Of a DNA stretch of 64,000 nucleotides, positions 40,147 through 49,176 are shown one piece after another. The notes beneath the pieces were generated by a model. It saw only the letters and a program-made list of their open reading frames with translations. It ran no database searches and had not been told where the DNA came from. The stretch comes from Candidatus Nanopelagicus abundans (GTDB lineage: Bacteria; Actinomycetota; Actinomycetes; Nanopelagicales; Nanopelagicaceae), in contig NZ_CP016779.1 in the NCBI RefSeq assembly GCF_002288305.1, positions 806,001 through 870,000 of the forward strand. The letters are read 5' to 3'. Each line of letters opens with the position of its first letter. Position 1 is the first letter of the stretch. The position numbers were made by a program, and so were the translations under genes.

Positions 40147-41067
40147 TTAGTTAATTGCTCCGATTTCTTGGATAAACGATCTACCATTAAGAATTACTGG
40201 ATTTCCTGAACCTGAAGAATCACGAACTAGCACACTAAAATTACTATTACTCACAACAGATACAGTTCCAGTGATTACGAATGAAATTCGATTGTAATCA
40301 TCAACTCCATCAGATGATAATCCGAATCCATAACCATATTCGTAGTTTAATGAAGCTGAATTATCGGAACACTTTAATTCGGCTTGTGTTCTAAACTGTG
40401 ATATGAGTGAAGATAGTTTTCCATAAACAGTTATAGAGAAGAAGTATTTTTTACCTGCAAGTAGAGTTCCGAAACCAGTTGATTCTGATCCACCACCGAT
40501 CGTTCCTGATTCCATTGTCCATTGAGTAATATTTGCGAATTGAATGGCACTTGCACCACTCGCCCCCGTAGCACCAGCCGTACCTGTTGCACCCGTCGCA
40601 CCAGCTGCACCTGTCGCACCTGCAAGACCGGTTGGTCCGGTTGGTCCTGCTGCACCTGTCGCACCAGCTGGTCCAGTTGAACCTGCAAGTCCAGTTGAAC
40701 CCGCTGGACCTTGCGAACCTGCTGATCCAGTTGCGCCAGCACTACCGGCAGTTGCGTTTGCACTTGAACCATTTTTTCCATCAACTCCTGATGGGCCAAC
40801 TGGGCCAGTTGTTCCTTTTAATGAAATTGGTATGGGCCAAAGATTGTTTTTCTTTGGTCCATAAAAATTCATTGACTTAATATCAAGATAAAAATCACCA
40901 TTTAGTCCAAATTTGGCCGATGGCACACCAGCTCCACTTAAAATTGTGTTTGCCACTGTATTACCTGTGCGACCAGCAGCTTGGGCGCTAGTTGGTGAAA
41001 TAAGTATTGTGATTAGTGAGATTAATAGGATCTTGATAACTCTGGTATTTAGATTTGAAATTACCAT
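40147..41067 (-). CDS. Secreted collagen-like repeat protein
   Basis: A 306-aa exported protein. It has a signal peptide (hydrophobic 10-24, cleavage likely after PTSAQA at 30), a short [10 protein letters not shown]...[10 protein letters not shown] segment often found before bacterial collagen repeats, then an imperfect Gly-X-Y region at about 85-172, dominated by GAT/GPT/GST triplets, and a C-terminal β-rich globular domain (175-306) that may trimerise the stalk. I chose the ATG at 41067 because GGAGTGAAGAA precedes it; an upstream in-frame start would put 17 residues before the signal peptide. The role is unknown; surface adhesion or a filament is plausible. Convergent with tRNA-Gly. Confidence 0.85.
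   Translation of the reverse strand: MVISNLNTRVIKILLISLITILISPTSAQAAGRTGNTVANTILSGAGVPSAKFGLNGDFYLDIKSMNFYGPKKNNLWPIPISLKGTTGPVGPSGVDGKNGSSANATAGSAGATGSAGSQGPAGSTGLAGSTGPAGATGAAGPTGPTGLAGATGAAGATGATGTAGATGASGASAIQFANITQWTMESGTIGGGSESTGFGTLLAGKKYFFSITVYGKLSSLISQFRTQAELKCSDNSASLNYEYGYGFGLSSDGVDDYNRISFVITGTVSVVSNSNFSVLVRDSSGSGNPVILNGRSFIQEIGAIN
40552..40815 (-). repeat. Degenerate 9-nt tandem repeats coding Gly-X-Y
   Basis: The DNA encoding the collagen-like stalk is a low-complexity array of 9-nt units (GGT/GCN/ACN type on the minus strand). It creates long open frames on both strands that are artefacts. Such arrays can change length by slippage, so strain variation is expected here. Confidence 0.8.
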
Positions 41068-41354
41068 TTCTTCACTCCATTCTGCACTCGTGGGACATAT
41101 GGCAAACCTTTTTGGCATGCTCAGAGCAATTTTGAATTATCTACGCAGCGTAGTTAAGTGGGCTAGCACTTGTAATCGTTAATACTCACAGCAGTTTTTA
41201 AGTAATAAGAGGCAGCACTCAGATGGGCAAACTCATATACTTTCACTATTAATAAAACTCTCAGTCCTGGCATAGATGTTTTAGATAACTCCCTCAGGTA
41301 GTAGTAGTTATCTGCTCACATCAGGTGCAGAGGTACTTGAAGAAATGGAGATCA

Positions 41355-41912
41355 ATGAATAAGAAGTTACTCGCAGTTATCACTTCAACTGCAATTGTGT
41401 TATCAGTTTCAACTACTTCAACTGCTTTTGCCGACAACGAAAAGGGCGAGAAGAGAATGTCTTCGATGCTATCTGGATTAGTTAGCAATGGAACAATTAC
41501 TCAATCACAAGCGGATGCAATTATTAAAGCTGCTGAAGGTATGAGAGCTGCTTCTAAATCAATTAAGGATGCCAATCGCACCGCACTTGATTCAGTCATT
41601 ACCTCAACCCTAGGTATTTCACTTGACACCTTAACTTCTCGCCTTAAAGCAGGAGAGACACTGTCGAGTATTGCCGGTGATAAAAAATCTGCTCTAATCA
41701 CAGCTTTAGTAGCAGAAATAAATAAGCAAATTGATGCCGCTCTAGCTGCAGGAAAAATTACCGCCGACCAAGCAACTGCTCAAAAGGGGAAGAGTGTTCA
41801 GCGGGTAACTAACATGGTTAATAATGTTAGAGGATTTGGTAAAAAAGCTAACCGCCCAGGTGTGCTGCCAAAGCCAACGAGTGCGTCATCAACCTCCTTT
41901 AAAACTGCCTAA
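41355..41912 (+). CDS. Small secreted helical protein of unknown function
   Basis: A 185-aa protein with a clear signal peptide (NKKLLAVITSTAIVLSVS, cleavage probably after STAFA, residue ~27). The mature part is helical with two related segments, GLVSNGTITQSQADAI near residue 40 and AALAAGKITADQATAQ near 135, each like the 'G-x-I/L-T-x-x-Q-A' repeats of secreted actinobacterial proteins, separated by LGISLDTLTSRLKAGETLSS. The ATG at 41355 has GGAG 4 nt upstream; a start 30 nt earlier lacks a site. The 287-nt space upstream holds no other gene. A strong terminator follows. Confidence 0.75.
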   Translation: MNKKLLAVITSTAIVLSVSTTSTAFADNEKGEKRMSSMLSGLVSNGTITQSQADAIIKAAEGMRAASKSIKDANRTALDSVITSTLGISLDTLTSRLKAGETLSSIAGDKKSALITALVAEINKQIDAALAAGKITADQATAQKGKSVQRVTNMVNNVRGFGKKANRPGVLPKPTSASSTSFKTA

Positions 41913-41956
41913 GTAATGGAGTAAATCTTTATTTACCTCTCCTCCTAGACACAACT

Positions 41957-41984
41957 CGCCTGACTTATGAAAATAGGTCAGGCG
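41957..41984 (+). terminator. Intrinsic terminator after the secreted-protein gene
   Basis: CGCCTGAC (41957-41964) pairs with GTCAGGCG (41977-41984); four more pairs close it on a GAAA tetraloop, followed by GTTTTGTTTT. It ends the 41355 transcript 45 nt past the stop and isolates rpiB. Confidence 0.9.
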
Positions 41985-42010
41985 GTTTTGTTTTCTGCCA
42001 AACTAGGCAT

Positions 42011-42466
42011 ATGAAGATCCATATTGGAAGTGATCACGCAGGACTTGAATTTAAAGCAGTAATCATCGCCCACTTAAAAAAGAGTGGCCATGATGTGACT
42101 GATCACGGACCACATGAATTTGATAGCCAAGATGATTACCCAGTTTTTTGTATTCCAACTGCGCTAGCAACAGCTGCTGATCCATCATCTTTTGGAATTG
42201 TTTTAGGTGGCTCTGGCAATGGTGAGCAGATTGCAGCTAATAAAGTTAAAGGCGTAAGAGCAGCGCTAGTTTGGTCAGTAGAGACGGCAAAACTTGCTCG
42301 CCAGCACAATAATGCAAATGTTATTTCAATTGGGCAACGTATGCATGATCAAGCTCTTTGTCTGCAGTTAGTTGATACTTTTCTAGAAACATCCTTTAGC
42401 GCAGATGAGCGCCACGTTAGAAGAATTAATCAGATATCTAATTATGAAAATAAAGGCAGTATCTAG
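42011..42466 (+). CDS. rpiB: Ribose-5-phosphate isomerase B
   Basis: RpiB interconverts ribose 5-phosphate and ribulose 5-phosphate in the pentose phosphate pathway. The 151-aa protein has IGSDHAGLEFK at the N-terminus and GGSGNGEQIAANKVKGVRAA in the middle. The usual RpiB catalytic Cys is absent and GSGNGE is present, as in the mycobacterial enzyme where a Glu acts as base. Its 3' end overlaps the convergent trmB by 4 nt. Confidence 0.95.
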   Translation: MKIHIGSDHAGLEFKAVIIAHLKKSGHDVTDHGPHEFDSQDDYPVFCIPTALATAADPSSFGIVLGGSGNGEQIAANKVKGVRAALVWSVETAKLARQHNNANVISIGQRMHDQALCLQLVDTFLETSFSADERHVRRINQISNYENKGSI

Positions 42467-43137
42467 TTTTTTATATATCTATAATCAGTAACGCTGTGGC
42501 CCTTTTTTAATCCTTGTCCTTCAAACTTTGAAAGTACTCGCCAACTAGGCCTAGCAACTATTCCGCCACTAAATGATGAGTTGGCATCAAAGCGAGATTT
42601 AATCCAATTTGCATATGGCTGCCAATCAGTTGCGATATGAATAAAGCCATTTGGTTTTAGTTTCCTGGCAACTAATTCCACAAACTCACTTTGCACCATC
42701 CGCTTCTTATGTTGACGATTTTTTGGCCAAGGATCAGGAAATAGCAAATGAATACCATCTATTGAGTTATCGGCAATAAAGTTTGCTAGGAGATAGGTGG
42801 CATCTTCTCTAATTAATTTAATATTACTTAACTGCTTTTCAAGTATTAATAAAATAAGGGCGGCAAGTCCTGGTTGATGCATCTCAACTGCCACATAGCC
42901 AACCTCACCACTCACCTGAGCGATTTCAGCTGTTGCCTCCCCCATGCCTGAGCCAATCTCTAAAATCACTAATTTTTTATCAGGAAATAGATCATTAAGA
43001 TTTAATTCTTCATCAATTACTAAGCCGTAGCTAGCCCAGTGCTGATTTATTGCCAAAGTTTGGGCGCGGGTCATCCGGTTACCACGAAGTGAGTAACTTC
43101 GATTTGAGGGGCGCTGCATTTTTGGCTTAACCTGCAA
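42463..43137 (-). CDS. trmB: tRNA (guanine-N7-)-methyltransferase
   Basis: TrmB makes m7G46 in the tRNA variable loop using SAM. The 224-aa protein has the SAM motif LEIGSGMGEATAEIA, and the family hallmark HLLFPDPWPKNRQHKKRMV, with the C-terminal HIATDWQPYANWI. A basic N-terminal segment (RSYSLRGNRMTRAQ) is typical. It is divergent from pepN. Confidence 0.95.
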   Translation of the reverse strand: MQVKPKMQRPSNRSYSLRGNRMTRAQTLAINQHWASYGLVIDEELNLNDLFPDKKLVILEIGSGMGEATAEIAQVSGEVGYVAVEMHQPGLAALILLILEKQLSNIKLIREDATYLLANFIADNSIDGIHLLFPDPWPKNRQHKKRMVQSEFVELVARKLKPNGFIHIATDWQPYANWIKSRFDANSSFSGGIVARPSWRVLSKFEGQGLKKGHSVTDYRYIKN

Positions 43138-43201
43138 TCTCTGCTTGGATAGCGTAATAATATTGAGTAAATAATTATTACTTACTTATTTAGGAGTGAA
43201 G

Positions 43202-45742
43202 TTGCCAGGATTAAATTCAACTAGGGCTGAGGCGCAGCAGCGCGCTAATCACCTTGCGGTGCAAAGTTATCAAGTTAGCTTAGATTTAACAGCCGGGGAT
43301 GAAAGCTTTACCTCACAAACAACCGTAAAATTTACTTGCAATCAGCCAGGCTATGAGAGCTTTATTGATGCGGTGGGCAGAAGTGTTATTTCAGCAACCT
43401 TAAATGGGCAAGTAGTTGATACTTCAAATTATGATGGCGAGAGCATTTTCTTAAAGAACTTAGCAGCAGATAATGAGTTAATTATAAAAATGAGTACGCC
43501 TTACTCAAATACTGGTGAAGGCCTGCAAAGATCTATTGATCCAGTTGATAATGAGGTTTATTTATACTCACAAGGTGAGACAGCTTTTATTAGAAAAGTG
43601 TATCCTTGTTTTGATCAACCAGATTTAAAGGCAACTTTTACCCTAACTGCAACTGCGCCCAAACACTGGAGCGTAATTTCAAACTCACCAGTTGCCGAAA
43701 AACTTGATTTAGCAGATGATAAAACGCAGTGGAAATTTAAACCAACTCCTAGAATTTCAACCTATATCACCGCGCTAATTGCCGGCCCCTACTACAGCGT
43801 TAGTGACACCTATGTTGGTAAGAAGAGTGTGCCACTTGGTATTTACTGTCGTAAATCACTAGCACAGCACTTAGATCCAGAGGATATTTTCTTAATTACT
43901 AAACAAGGCTTCACCTATTTTGAAGATGTCTTTGGCCTTGAGTATCCATTTGAAAAGTATGACCAGATTGCAGTGGTGGATTTTAACTGGGGCGCTATGG
44001 AAAATGCTGGCGCAGTAACTTTCTTAGAGCGCTTATTAGTTTTTAGATCAAAGGTTACTGAGCGGATGTATAACGCAAGAGCAAACACAATCTTGCATGA
44101 GATGGCCCATATGTGGTTTGGAAATATGGTGACTATGAAATGGTGGGATGATCTTTGGCTTAATGAATCATTTGCCGAATGGTCTTCATATTTAGCAATG
44201 GTTGAAGCAACAAGATTTAAAAACTCTTGGACCGGTTTTAATCAGGAGCGAAAGAATTGGGCTTATAGGCAAGATCAACTCTCATCTACTCACCCAATTG
44301 TTACTGATATGGCAGATATTGACACAGTTGCCGGCAACTTTGATGGTATTTCCTATGCAAAAGGTGCATCAGTACTTCAGCAATTAGTAGTACATGTTGG
44401 CCGTGATAATTTCATAGCTGGGCTGCAAAAATACTTTACTAAGCATGCGTTTGCGAACACAACATTAGATGATTTACTAGTTGAGTTAACTCAGGCAAGT
44501 GGTAAGGATTTAACTAGTTGGGTCTCAATTTGGCTACAAAGCGCTGGTGTTAACACACTTAGGCCCTCACTTGAGATTGAAAATGACATATACAAGTCAG
44601 TATCAGTTATTCAAGAAGCACCCACGATGCCAGTTGGATCAACGCAGCTTCGCCCCCACCGATTAGCGGTTGGTTTATATGACCTAAACGGTGAAAATAT
44701 CATACTTCGTAAATCTGTTGAGCTAGATGTTGCTGGTGATAAAACTATTGTTACTGAGTTAGCTGGTGAAAAAGTTGCTGATCTACTTCTTATTAATGAT
44801 CGAGATCTTTCATATGCAAAAATTAGATTTGATCAAAGATCAATTACAACTTTAAAAGCTCATTTAGGAAAGATTAGTGACTCACTAACTAGAGCCCTTT
44901 GCTGGTCTGCGGCCTGGGATATGTTGCGAGATGCTGAAATAAACGCCTCTGATTTTATTGAAATCGCGCTAACTGGTCTTAGCGGTGAAGATGACATTGC
45001 CACCATAACAACTATTGGATCTCAACTAGCTACAGCAGTTGAGATATATAGCGCTCCAACCAAGCGCGATTCAGCAAGACTTAGAGTTGGTAACGCCTAT
45101 GAAAAAATGTTGCAGGCAGCTAAAGCAGGAAGTGATCTGCAATTACAGTTTGCTAGAAACTTCACCAGCTTTGCTTCCAGCGCCGAACACAATGACTTAA
45201 TTAAAGAGTTACTTGAAGGAAAACTTGCTGGGCTCAAAGTTGATGCAGATCTTAGGTGGACCTTTGTAATTGCTTTAGCAGAGCGTGGCTTAATGGATAA
45301 AGAAGAGCTATCTGCGCAACTACTAAAAGATAATACGTTAAATGGTCAGCTCTCTTTTGCCAGCGCCTTAGCAGCTAGGCCAACAGCGGATGCAAAGGCA
45401 GAGACTTGGAAATCTATAACTACTGAAGACATTAGTACCTCACAGCGTGAAGCAAAGCTTGCTGGTTTTATGCGAGCACTGCATAGGCCATTACTTAGCG
45501 CATATGTTGATCCATACTTTGATTTATTACTTAGTATTTGGGGTAAGAAGTCATATGAGGTAGCAAGCTCATTTGTATCTGGTATGTATCCGATCTATAT
45601 AACCAATCAAAGTACTTTAGATAAAACAATTAATTGGCTAAATACCACTGGAAAAGATGGCCAAGCCGGTCTTCGCAGGTTAGTTTCGGAAAGCCGAGAT
45701 TCACTGAGCAGGGCGCTAAAGGTTCAAGAATTAGATAAATAA
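43202..45742 (+). CDS. pepN: Aminopeptidase N (M1 family)
   Basis: A cytosolic zinc aminopeptidase removing N-terminal residues from peptides. The 846-aa protein has the exopeptidase motif GAMENAGAVTF, the zinc site HEMAHMWFGN with the third ligand in NESFAEW, a β-barrel N-terminal domain and a helical C-terminal (ERAP1-like) domain. GTG at 43196 is in frame, but the TTG at 43202 has AGGAG 5 nt before it and gives the family's actinobacterial start MPGLNSTRAEAQQRA. The start choice is moderate, the identity firm. Confidence 0.94.
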   Translation: MPGLNSTRAEAQQRANHLAVQSYQVSLDLTAGDESFTSQTTVKFTCNQPGYESFIDAVGRSVISATLNGQVVDTSNYDGESIFLKNLAADNELIIKMSTPYSNTGEGLQRSIDPVDNEVYLYSQGETAFIRKVYPCFDQPDLKATFTLTATAPKHWSVISNSPVAEKLDLADDKTQWKFKPTPRISTYITALIAGPYYSVSDTYVGKKSVPLGIYCRKSLAQHLDPEDIFLITKQGFTYFEDVFGLEYPFEKYDQIAVVDFNWGAMENAGAVTFLERLLVFRSKVTERMYNARANTILHEMAHMWFGNMVTMKWWDDLWLNESFAEWSSYLAMVEATRFKNSWTGFNQERKNWAYRQDQLSSTHPIVTDMADIDTVAGNFDGISYAKGASVLQQLVVHVGRDNFIAGLQKYFTKHAFANTTLDDLLVELTQASGKDLTSWVSIWLQSAGVNTLRPSLEIENDIYKSVSVIQEAPTMPVGSTQLRPHRLAVGLYDLNGENIILRKSVELDVAGDKTIVTELAGEKVADLLLINDRDLSYAKIRFDQRSITTLKAHLGKISDSLTRALCWSAAWDMLRDAEINASDFIEIALTGLSGEDDIATITTIGSQLATAVEIYSAPTKRDSARLRVGNAYEKMLQAAKAGSDLQLQFARNFTSFASSAEHNDLIKELLEGKLAGLKVDADLRWTFVIALAERGLMDKEELSAQLLKDNTLNGQLSFASALAARPTADAKAETWKSITTEDISTSQREAKLAGFMRALHRPLLSAYVDPYFDLLLSIWGKKSYEVASSFVSGMYPIYITNQSTLDKTINWLNTTGKDGQAGLRRLVSESRDSLSRALKVQELDK

Positions 45743-45754
45743 GCTTTTAATTAC

Positions 45755-45928
45755 TTACTGGATATGAGTTAGATCTACCGGTGCTTTCTTACTTTTCTTT
45801 CTAGTTTCCTTAGCGGTGATGTAAGCAAAAAAAGATATAACAATAAATAAAGAAAGTGGCGCAATTACAAAGTAGGTAAGGGTTTGCAGGATTGTTAAGC
45901 CCTCACCAGCAAATGTGCCATCTTCCAT
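45755..45928 (-). CDS. 57-aa single-span membrane protein downstream of the HNH gene
   Basis: A short frame encodes MEDGTFAGEGLTILQTLTYF, then a hydrophobic span (residues ~12-36) and a basic tail ending KKSKKAPVDLTHIQ. Its ATG overlaps the stop of the upstream HNH gene by 1 nt (TGATG), the sort of coupling seen throughout this genome, and the hydrophobic-then-basic layout argues for a real N-out/C-in anchored peptide. I do not recognise a named family. It lies convergent to pepN in an interval that would otherwise be empty. Confidence 0.65.
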   Translation of the reverse strand: MEDGTFAGEGLTILQTLTYFVIAPLSLFIVISFFAYITAKETRKKSKKAPVDLTHIQ

Positions 45929-46452
45929 CACGCGCTGGCCGCTCCCATTGCCTCAACACCAAATGGCTTAAGGTATGGAATCCAAATTCGATCAGGCTTG
46001 CCAGTTCCTAAAATTCTCCAAGCAGCACCGACTGGCTCACGTGGGGTATGCCGCAGGCGCCAACCTAAATCTTTTAAGGTTCGATCAGCTTTAGCATGAT
46101 TACATTTATGACAAGCTGAGACAACATTTTCCCAATTATGCCCACCACCTCTGGACCTTGGAATTACGTGATCAATTGATGTGGCAGTTACTCCGCAATA
46201 AACACAGCGATTATTATCTCGAGCAAAGATTGCTCGCCTAGATAGAGGAACTGCATGGCGGTATGGAATCTTTACAAATTTATTTAATTTAATTACCGCA
46301 GGTAATGTGATGCTGCCGCGGGCGTAGTTAAGTATGCGCGATGAATCTTCCACGCTTGTTGCGCGCTCATTTAAGACGAGGATCAATGCTCGCCTTTCTG
46401 ATACGACACCTAGTGGCTCATAGGTGGCGTTCAGTACCAAAGTTTGTGACAC
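45928..46452 (-). CDS. HNH endonuclease family protein
   Basis: A 174-aa protein with a treble-clef HNH domain: CVYCG (zinc knuckle), SIDHVIPRSRGG (the catalytic His region), NVVSACHKCNHAKADR (second knuckle). The surrounding N-terminal half (VLNATYEPLGVVSERRALIL) is the conserved 'HNH with ββα' form found as a single copy in most actinobacteria; it is not linked to phage genes here, so it is more likely housekeeping than a homing enzyme. Start is GTG. The 57-aa membrane protein follows. Confidence 0.85.
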   Translation of the reverse strand: MSQTLVLNATYEPLGVVSERRALILVLNERATSVEDSSRILNYARGSITLPAVIKLNKFVKIPYRHAVPLSRRAIFARDNNRCVYCGVTATSIDHVIPRSRGGGHNWENVVSACHKCNHAKADRTLKDLGWRLRHTPREPVGAAWRILGTGKPDRIWIPYLKPFGVEAMGAASA

Positions 46453-46581
46453 TGAAAGCTTTCTCCTTTAAGGGCAGCGCGTGGCTCGTGCTGATGGGCA
46501 TATCTTGCCTGAGAATGGCTAAAAAAACATCCATTTAAGGCAGATTCCTAATTACATTTGGGTTAAAGTTTTCTTCTCATC

Positions 46582-47151
46582 ATGAAAATATCCCAAAATA
46601 TGCAATCAGCCCTGGATTGGTTCACCGGCGCCCCGCTAAATATCACCATTATTATCTCTTTAGCGATCAGTATCTCACTCCTTGGTCAACGCTCAATCTC
46701 TAGATTTATGAACCGAATAGCAAATGCAGATTTAATCCCAGGACCAAAGCGAAGTGGTGCTCGCCAAAAAGAGCGTGCAAAGACAACTAGTACTGTTTTA
46801 AAATCAACATTAAATGGCGCAATCTGGTTAGTTGCAATCTTTATGATCTTAGCCGAATTTGGTTTAAATCTTGGGCCACTAATTGCTTCAGCTGGCGTAA
46901 TTGGTGTGGCACTCGGTCTTGGCGCACAAACTTTAGTACGAGATATTTTATCTGGCATTTTTATGTTAGTTGAGGATCAGTATGGCGTTGGCGATAAGGT
47001 GGATGTATTAGATGTGCAAGGCGTAGTTGAAACTGTTGGACTAAGAATTACTACTGTTAGAGATAGTAAAGGAACAATCTGGTATCTTCGAAATGGTGAG
47101 ATATTAAAGGTTGGTAATAAATCTCAACCTAAAAACAGCACTAAGCGTTAA
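46582..47151 (+). CDS. Small-conductance mechanosensitive channel (MscS) family
   Basis: MscS channels relieve turgor during hypo-osmotic shock. The 189-aa protein has two N-terminal spans (about 21-40, 70-90), the pore-lining TM3 with the Gly/Ala-rich [20 protein letters not shown] segment, and the β domain [24 protein letters not shown]. It stops soon after the β domain and lacks the large C-terminal vestibule of E. coli MscS, as in many short actinobacterial members. It overlaps the convergent globin gene by 11 nt. Confidence 0.88.
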   Translation: MKISQNMQSALDWFTGAPLNITIIISLAISISLLGQRSISRFMNRIANADLIPGPKRSGARQKERAKTTSTVLKSTLNGAIWLVAIFMILAEFGLNLGPLIASAGVIGVALGLGAQTLVRDILSGIFMLVEDQYGVGDKVDVLDVQGVVETVGLRITTVRDSKGTIWYLRNGEILKVGNKSQPKNSTKR

Positions 47152-47512
47152 TCATCGCAGCAGCTGCTGCCTCTAAGTACTGCCAAAGCTCATCTCTTAA
47201 ATCATCAGCAAGATCAAGACCATCTACAGCATCTTTCATACACAGTAGCCATGCATCATGTTCTACTTTTGAAATATGAAATGGTGCATGCCTCATCCGA
47301 AGTCTCGGATGACCTCGCTCTTCACTATAAGTAGTTGGGCCGCCCCAGTACTGAGATAAAAACATCTGAAGTCTTTGCGCGGCGCCATGTAGATCATTAT
47401 CTGGATACATCGGGCGCAAAATAGGATTTACTGCAACTAAAGCATAGAAGTGTGAAACTAAGTCATTAAAGGTTTTTTCACCACCCGCTCTTTCATAAAA
47501 GCTTTGGCTCAA
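47141..47512 (-). CDS. glbO: Group II truncated hemoglobin
   Basis: TrHbO-type globins bind O2 and may act in respiration or in NO/oxidant handling. The 123-aa protein has [16 protein letters not shown], the distal-side W/Y residues in [22 protein letters not shown], and the proximal His in MRHAPFHIS. Length and the WGGP...[10 protein letters not shown] signature are diagnostic. The TTG start overlaps the upstream MFS stop by 4 nt and has GGAAAAGG before it. Confidence 0.93.
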   Translation of the reverse strand: MSQSFYERAGGEKTFNDLVSHFYALVAVNPILRPMYPDNDLHGAAQRLQMFLSQYWGGPTTYSEERGHPRLRMRHAPFHISKVEHDAWLLCMKDAVDGLDLADDLRDELWQYLEAAAAAMINA

Positions 47513-48759
47513 TTATTGACCTTTTCCTTTAAGGTAATTTGTAATACAAAGTAACTAGTTATCACACATAGTATTCCAGTTATATAAAACGCAGCTGCGT
47601 AATCACCAAATTTAACTCTTAGTAAGCCAGCACCAAATGCAGCAATAGCCCCACCTATCTGATGGGAGGCAAAGACCCAACCATAAATTATTGCGCCCTT
47701 CTCTGGCCCTAATACTTGCCTACAAAGCATCACGGTAGGTGGGACTGTGGCAATCCAATCTAGACCGTAGAAAATAACAAAAACTAATGTAGAGGCCTGA
47801 ACTGTTGAAAATAATATAGAAGGCAATAAAAATAATGATAATCCGCGAAGTAAGTAGTAAAAGAAAAGAAGTTTTCTAGGATCAATTCGATCAGTTAGGT
47901 AACCAGATGAGATTGTGCCCACCACATCAAATACACCAATTAATGCCAACAAACTAGCAGCTGTTACCTGGGGCATTCCATGATCATGAGCTGCTGGAAT
48001 AAAATGTGTGCCAATTAATCCACTAGTTGAAAGTCCGCAAATAAAGAATGAACCAACTAAATACCAAAAATTTCTAACCTTGCTGGCATCTTTAAGTGCC
48101 TGGATTGCATTCTTAGCCGCATTACCTTTTTGTAACACTGGTGGCTGCCAATCATCATTCGCCCCATATGGCTTGGAGTTAACACTTTGTGGATCCTCTT
48201 TTAAAAAGAAATAAATCAACGGAACCATTAAAAAAGCACCGATTGAAACCATTAATGAAGAGGCGCGCCAACCTGGATCTTGCGCAAGTCTTGCCAAACT
48301 TGGCAAGAAAACTAATTGCCCAGATGCTCCTGCTGCAGTTAAGACTCCGATTACTAAACCACGCCTTTTAACAAACCATCTATTTGCAATAGTTGCGGCA
48401 AAGACCAATGCCATTGAACCAGTACCAACTCCAACAACGACTCCCCAAAGCAACATCAGATGCCAACTTTGACTCATCCAAATTGTCAGTAATGCGCCAA
48501 CACCAATCACAGTTAGTGCGCCCATCACCACTTTGCGCACGGTAAAGCGATCCATTAAGGCAGCTGCAAAGGGAGCGGTTAATCCATAAAGTAAAACATT
48601 TATTGCAATGGCGGCAGAGATAACATCGCGGCGCCAGCCAAACTCCTCCTCCAGTGGCAAAATTAAAACAGAGGGTGCACTTCTAAACCCTGCGGTAGCA
48701 AATAAAGTGCCAAAGGTTATGCCAGCAACTATCCAAGCTGGGTGGATTTTTTGTTTCAT
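47509..48759 (-). CDS. MFS transporter (monocarboxylate/oxalate-formate antiporter-like)
   Basis: A 416-aa protein with twelve predicted membrane spans. The N-terminal half has [16 protein letters not shown] and the loop 2-3 motif [15 protein letters not shown]; the middle loop (about 195-225) is charged; TM4-5 has the [17 protein letters not shown] segment common to MCT/OFA-type carriers. The substrate cannot be deduced; small carboxylates are likeliest. It is coupled to the thioesterase (1 nt) and the globin (4 nt), a three-gene unit of unclear joint function. Confidence 0.82.
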   Translation of the reverse strand: MKQKIHPAWIVAGITFGTLFATAGFRSAPSVLILPLEEEFGWRRDVISAAIAINVLLYGLTAPFAAALMDRFTVRKVVMGALTVIGVGALLTIWMSQSWHLMLLWGVVVGVGTGSMALVFAATIANRWFVKRRGLVIGVLTAAGASGQLVFLPSLARLAQDPGWRASSLMVSIGAFLMVPLIYFFLKEDPQSVNSKPYGANDDWQPPVLQKGNAAKNAIQALKDASKVRNFWYLVGSFFICGLSTSGLIGTHFIPAAHDHGMPQVTAASLLALIGVFDVVGTISSGYLTDRIDPRKLLFFYYLLRGLSLFLLPSILFSTVQASTLVFVIFYGLDWIATVPPTVMLCRQVLGPEKGAIIYGWVFASHQIGGAIAAFGAGLLRVKFGDYAAAFYITGILCVITSYFVLQITLKEKVNN

Positions 48760-49163
48760 TAATTAGCCAAGTATTTATTTAAAAATTCTCGCTCATTTTC
48801 ATTAATTGGCCTAGATTTTCTGCTTCCTAAATCAATCATCACCTGCACAGTTTTCATCTTGGCATAAACCACAGCACCTTTTACTACCTCATAGCCCATC
48901 ACAAAGGATGAGTTTCCAATACTTTCTACCCATAAATTAAGATCATAAAAAGAGCCACCATCAGTAATTGGCAATAAATAATCAACCTCACCTCTAGCTA
49001 CAACCATCTCAATTAATGCTGAGCCCTCTTTGTTCTCAGCAAATTGTGAGTAGCCCCATTCAAAGCGGGCCTCTTGTGCGTAGGTTAAGTACTTTGCATT
49101 ATTAACATGACCAAATGCATCTAGATCATCCCAGCGAACAAATGCTTTATGTGTGTACTTCAT
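48759..49163 (-). CDS. Acyl-CoA thioesterase, YbgC/4HBT hotdog fold
   Basis: A 134-aa single hotdog domain starting KYTHKAFVRWDDLDAFGHVN, the 4-hydroxybenzoyl-CoA-thioesterase motif with the catalytic Asp (DxxxFGHVNNAKYL). Such proteins hydrolyse acyl-CoA thioesters in the cytoplasm. It is 13 nt downstream of ettA and overlaps the MFS gene by 1 nt. Confidence 0.9.
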   Translation of the reverse strand: MKYTHKAFVRWDDLDAFGHVNNAKYLTYAQEARFEWGYSQFAENKEGSALIEMVVARGEVDYLLPITDGGSFYDLNLWVESIGNSSFVMGYEVVKGAVVYAKMKTVQVMIDLGSRKSRPINENEREFLNKYLAN

Positions 49164-49176
49164 TATTACCTCTTAA

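Noticed and set aside
40431-40880. Long frames on both strands with Pro-Val-Ala or Gln-Val-Gln repeats
   Set aside because: They arise from the 9-nt tandem repeats coding the collagen-like stalk in the true frame.
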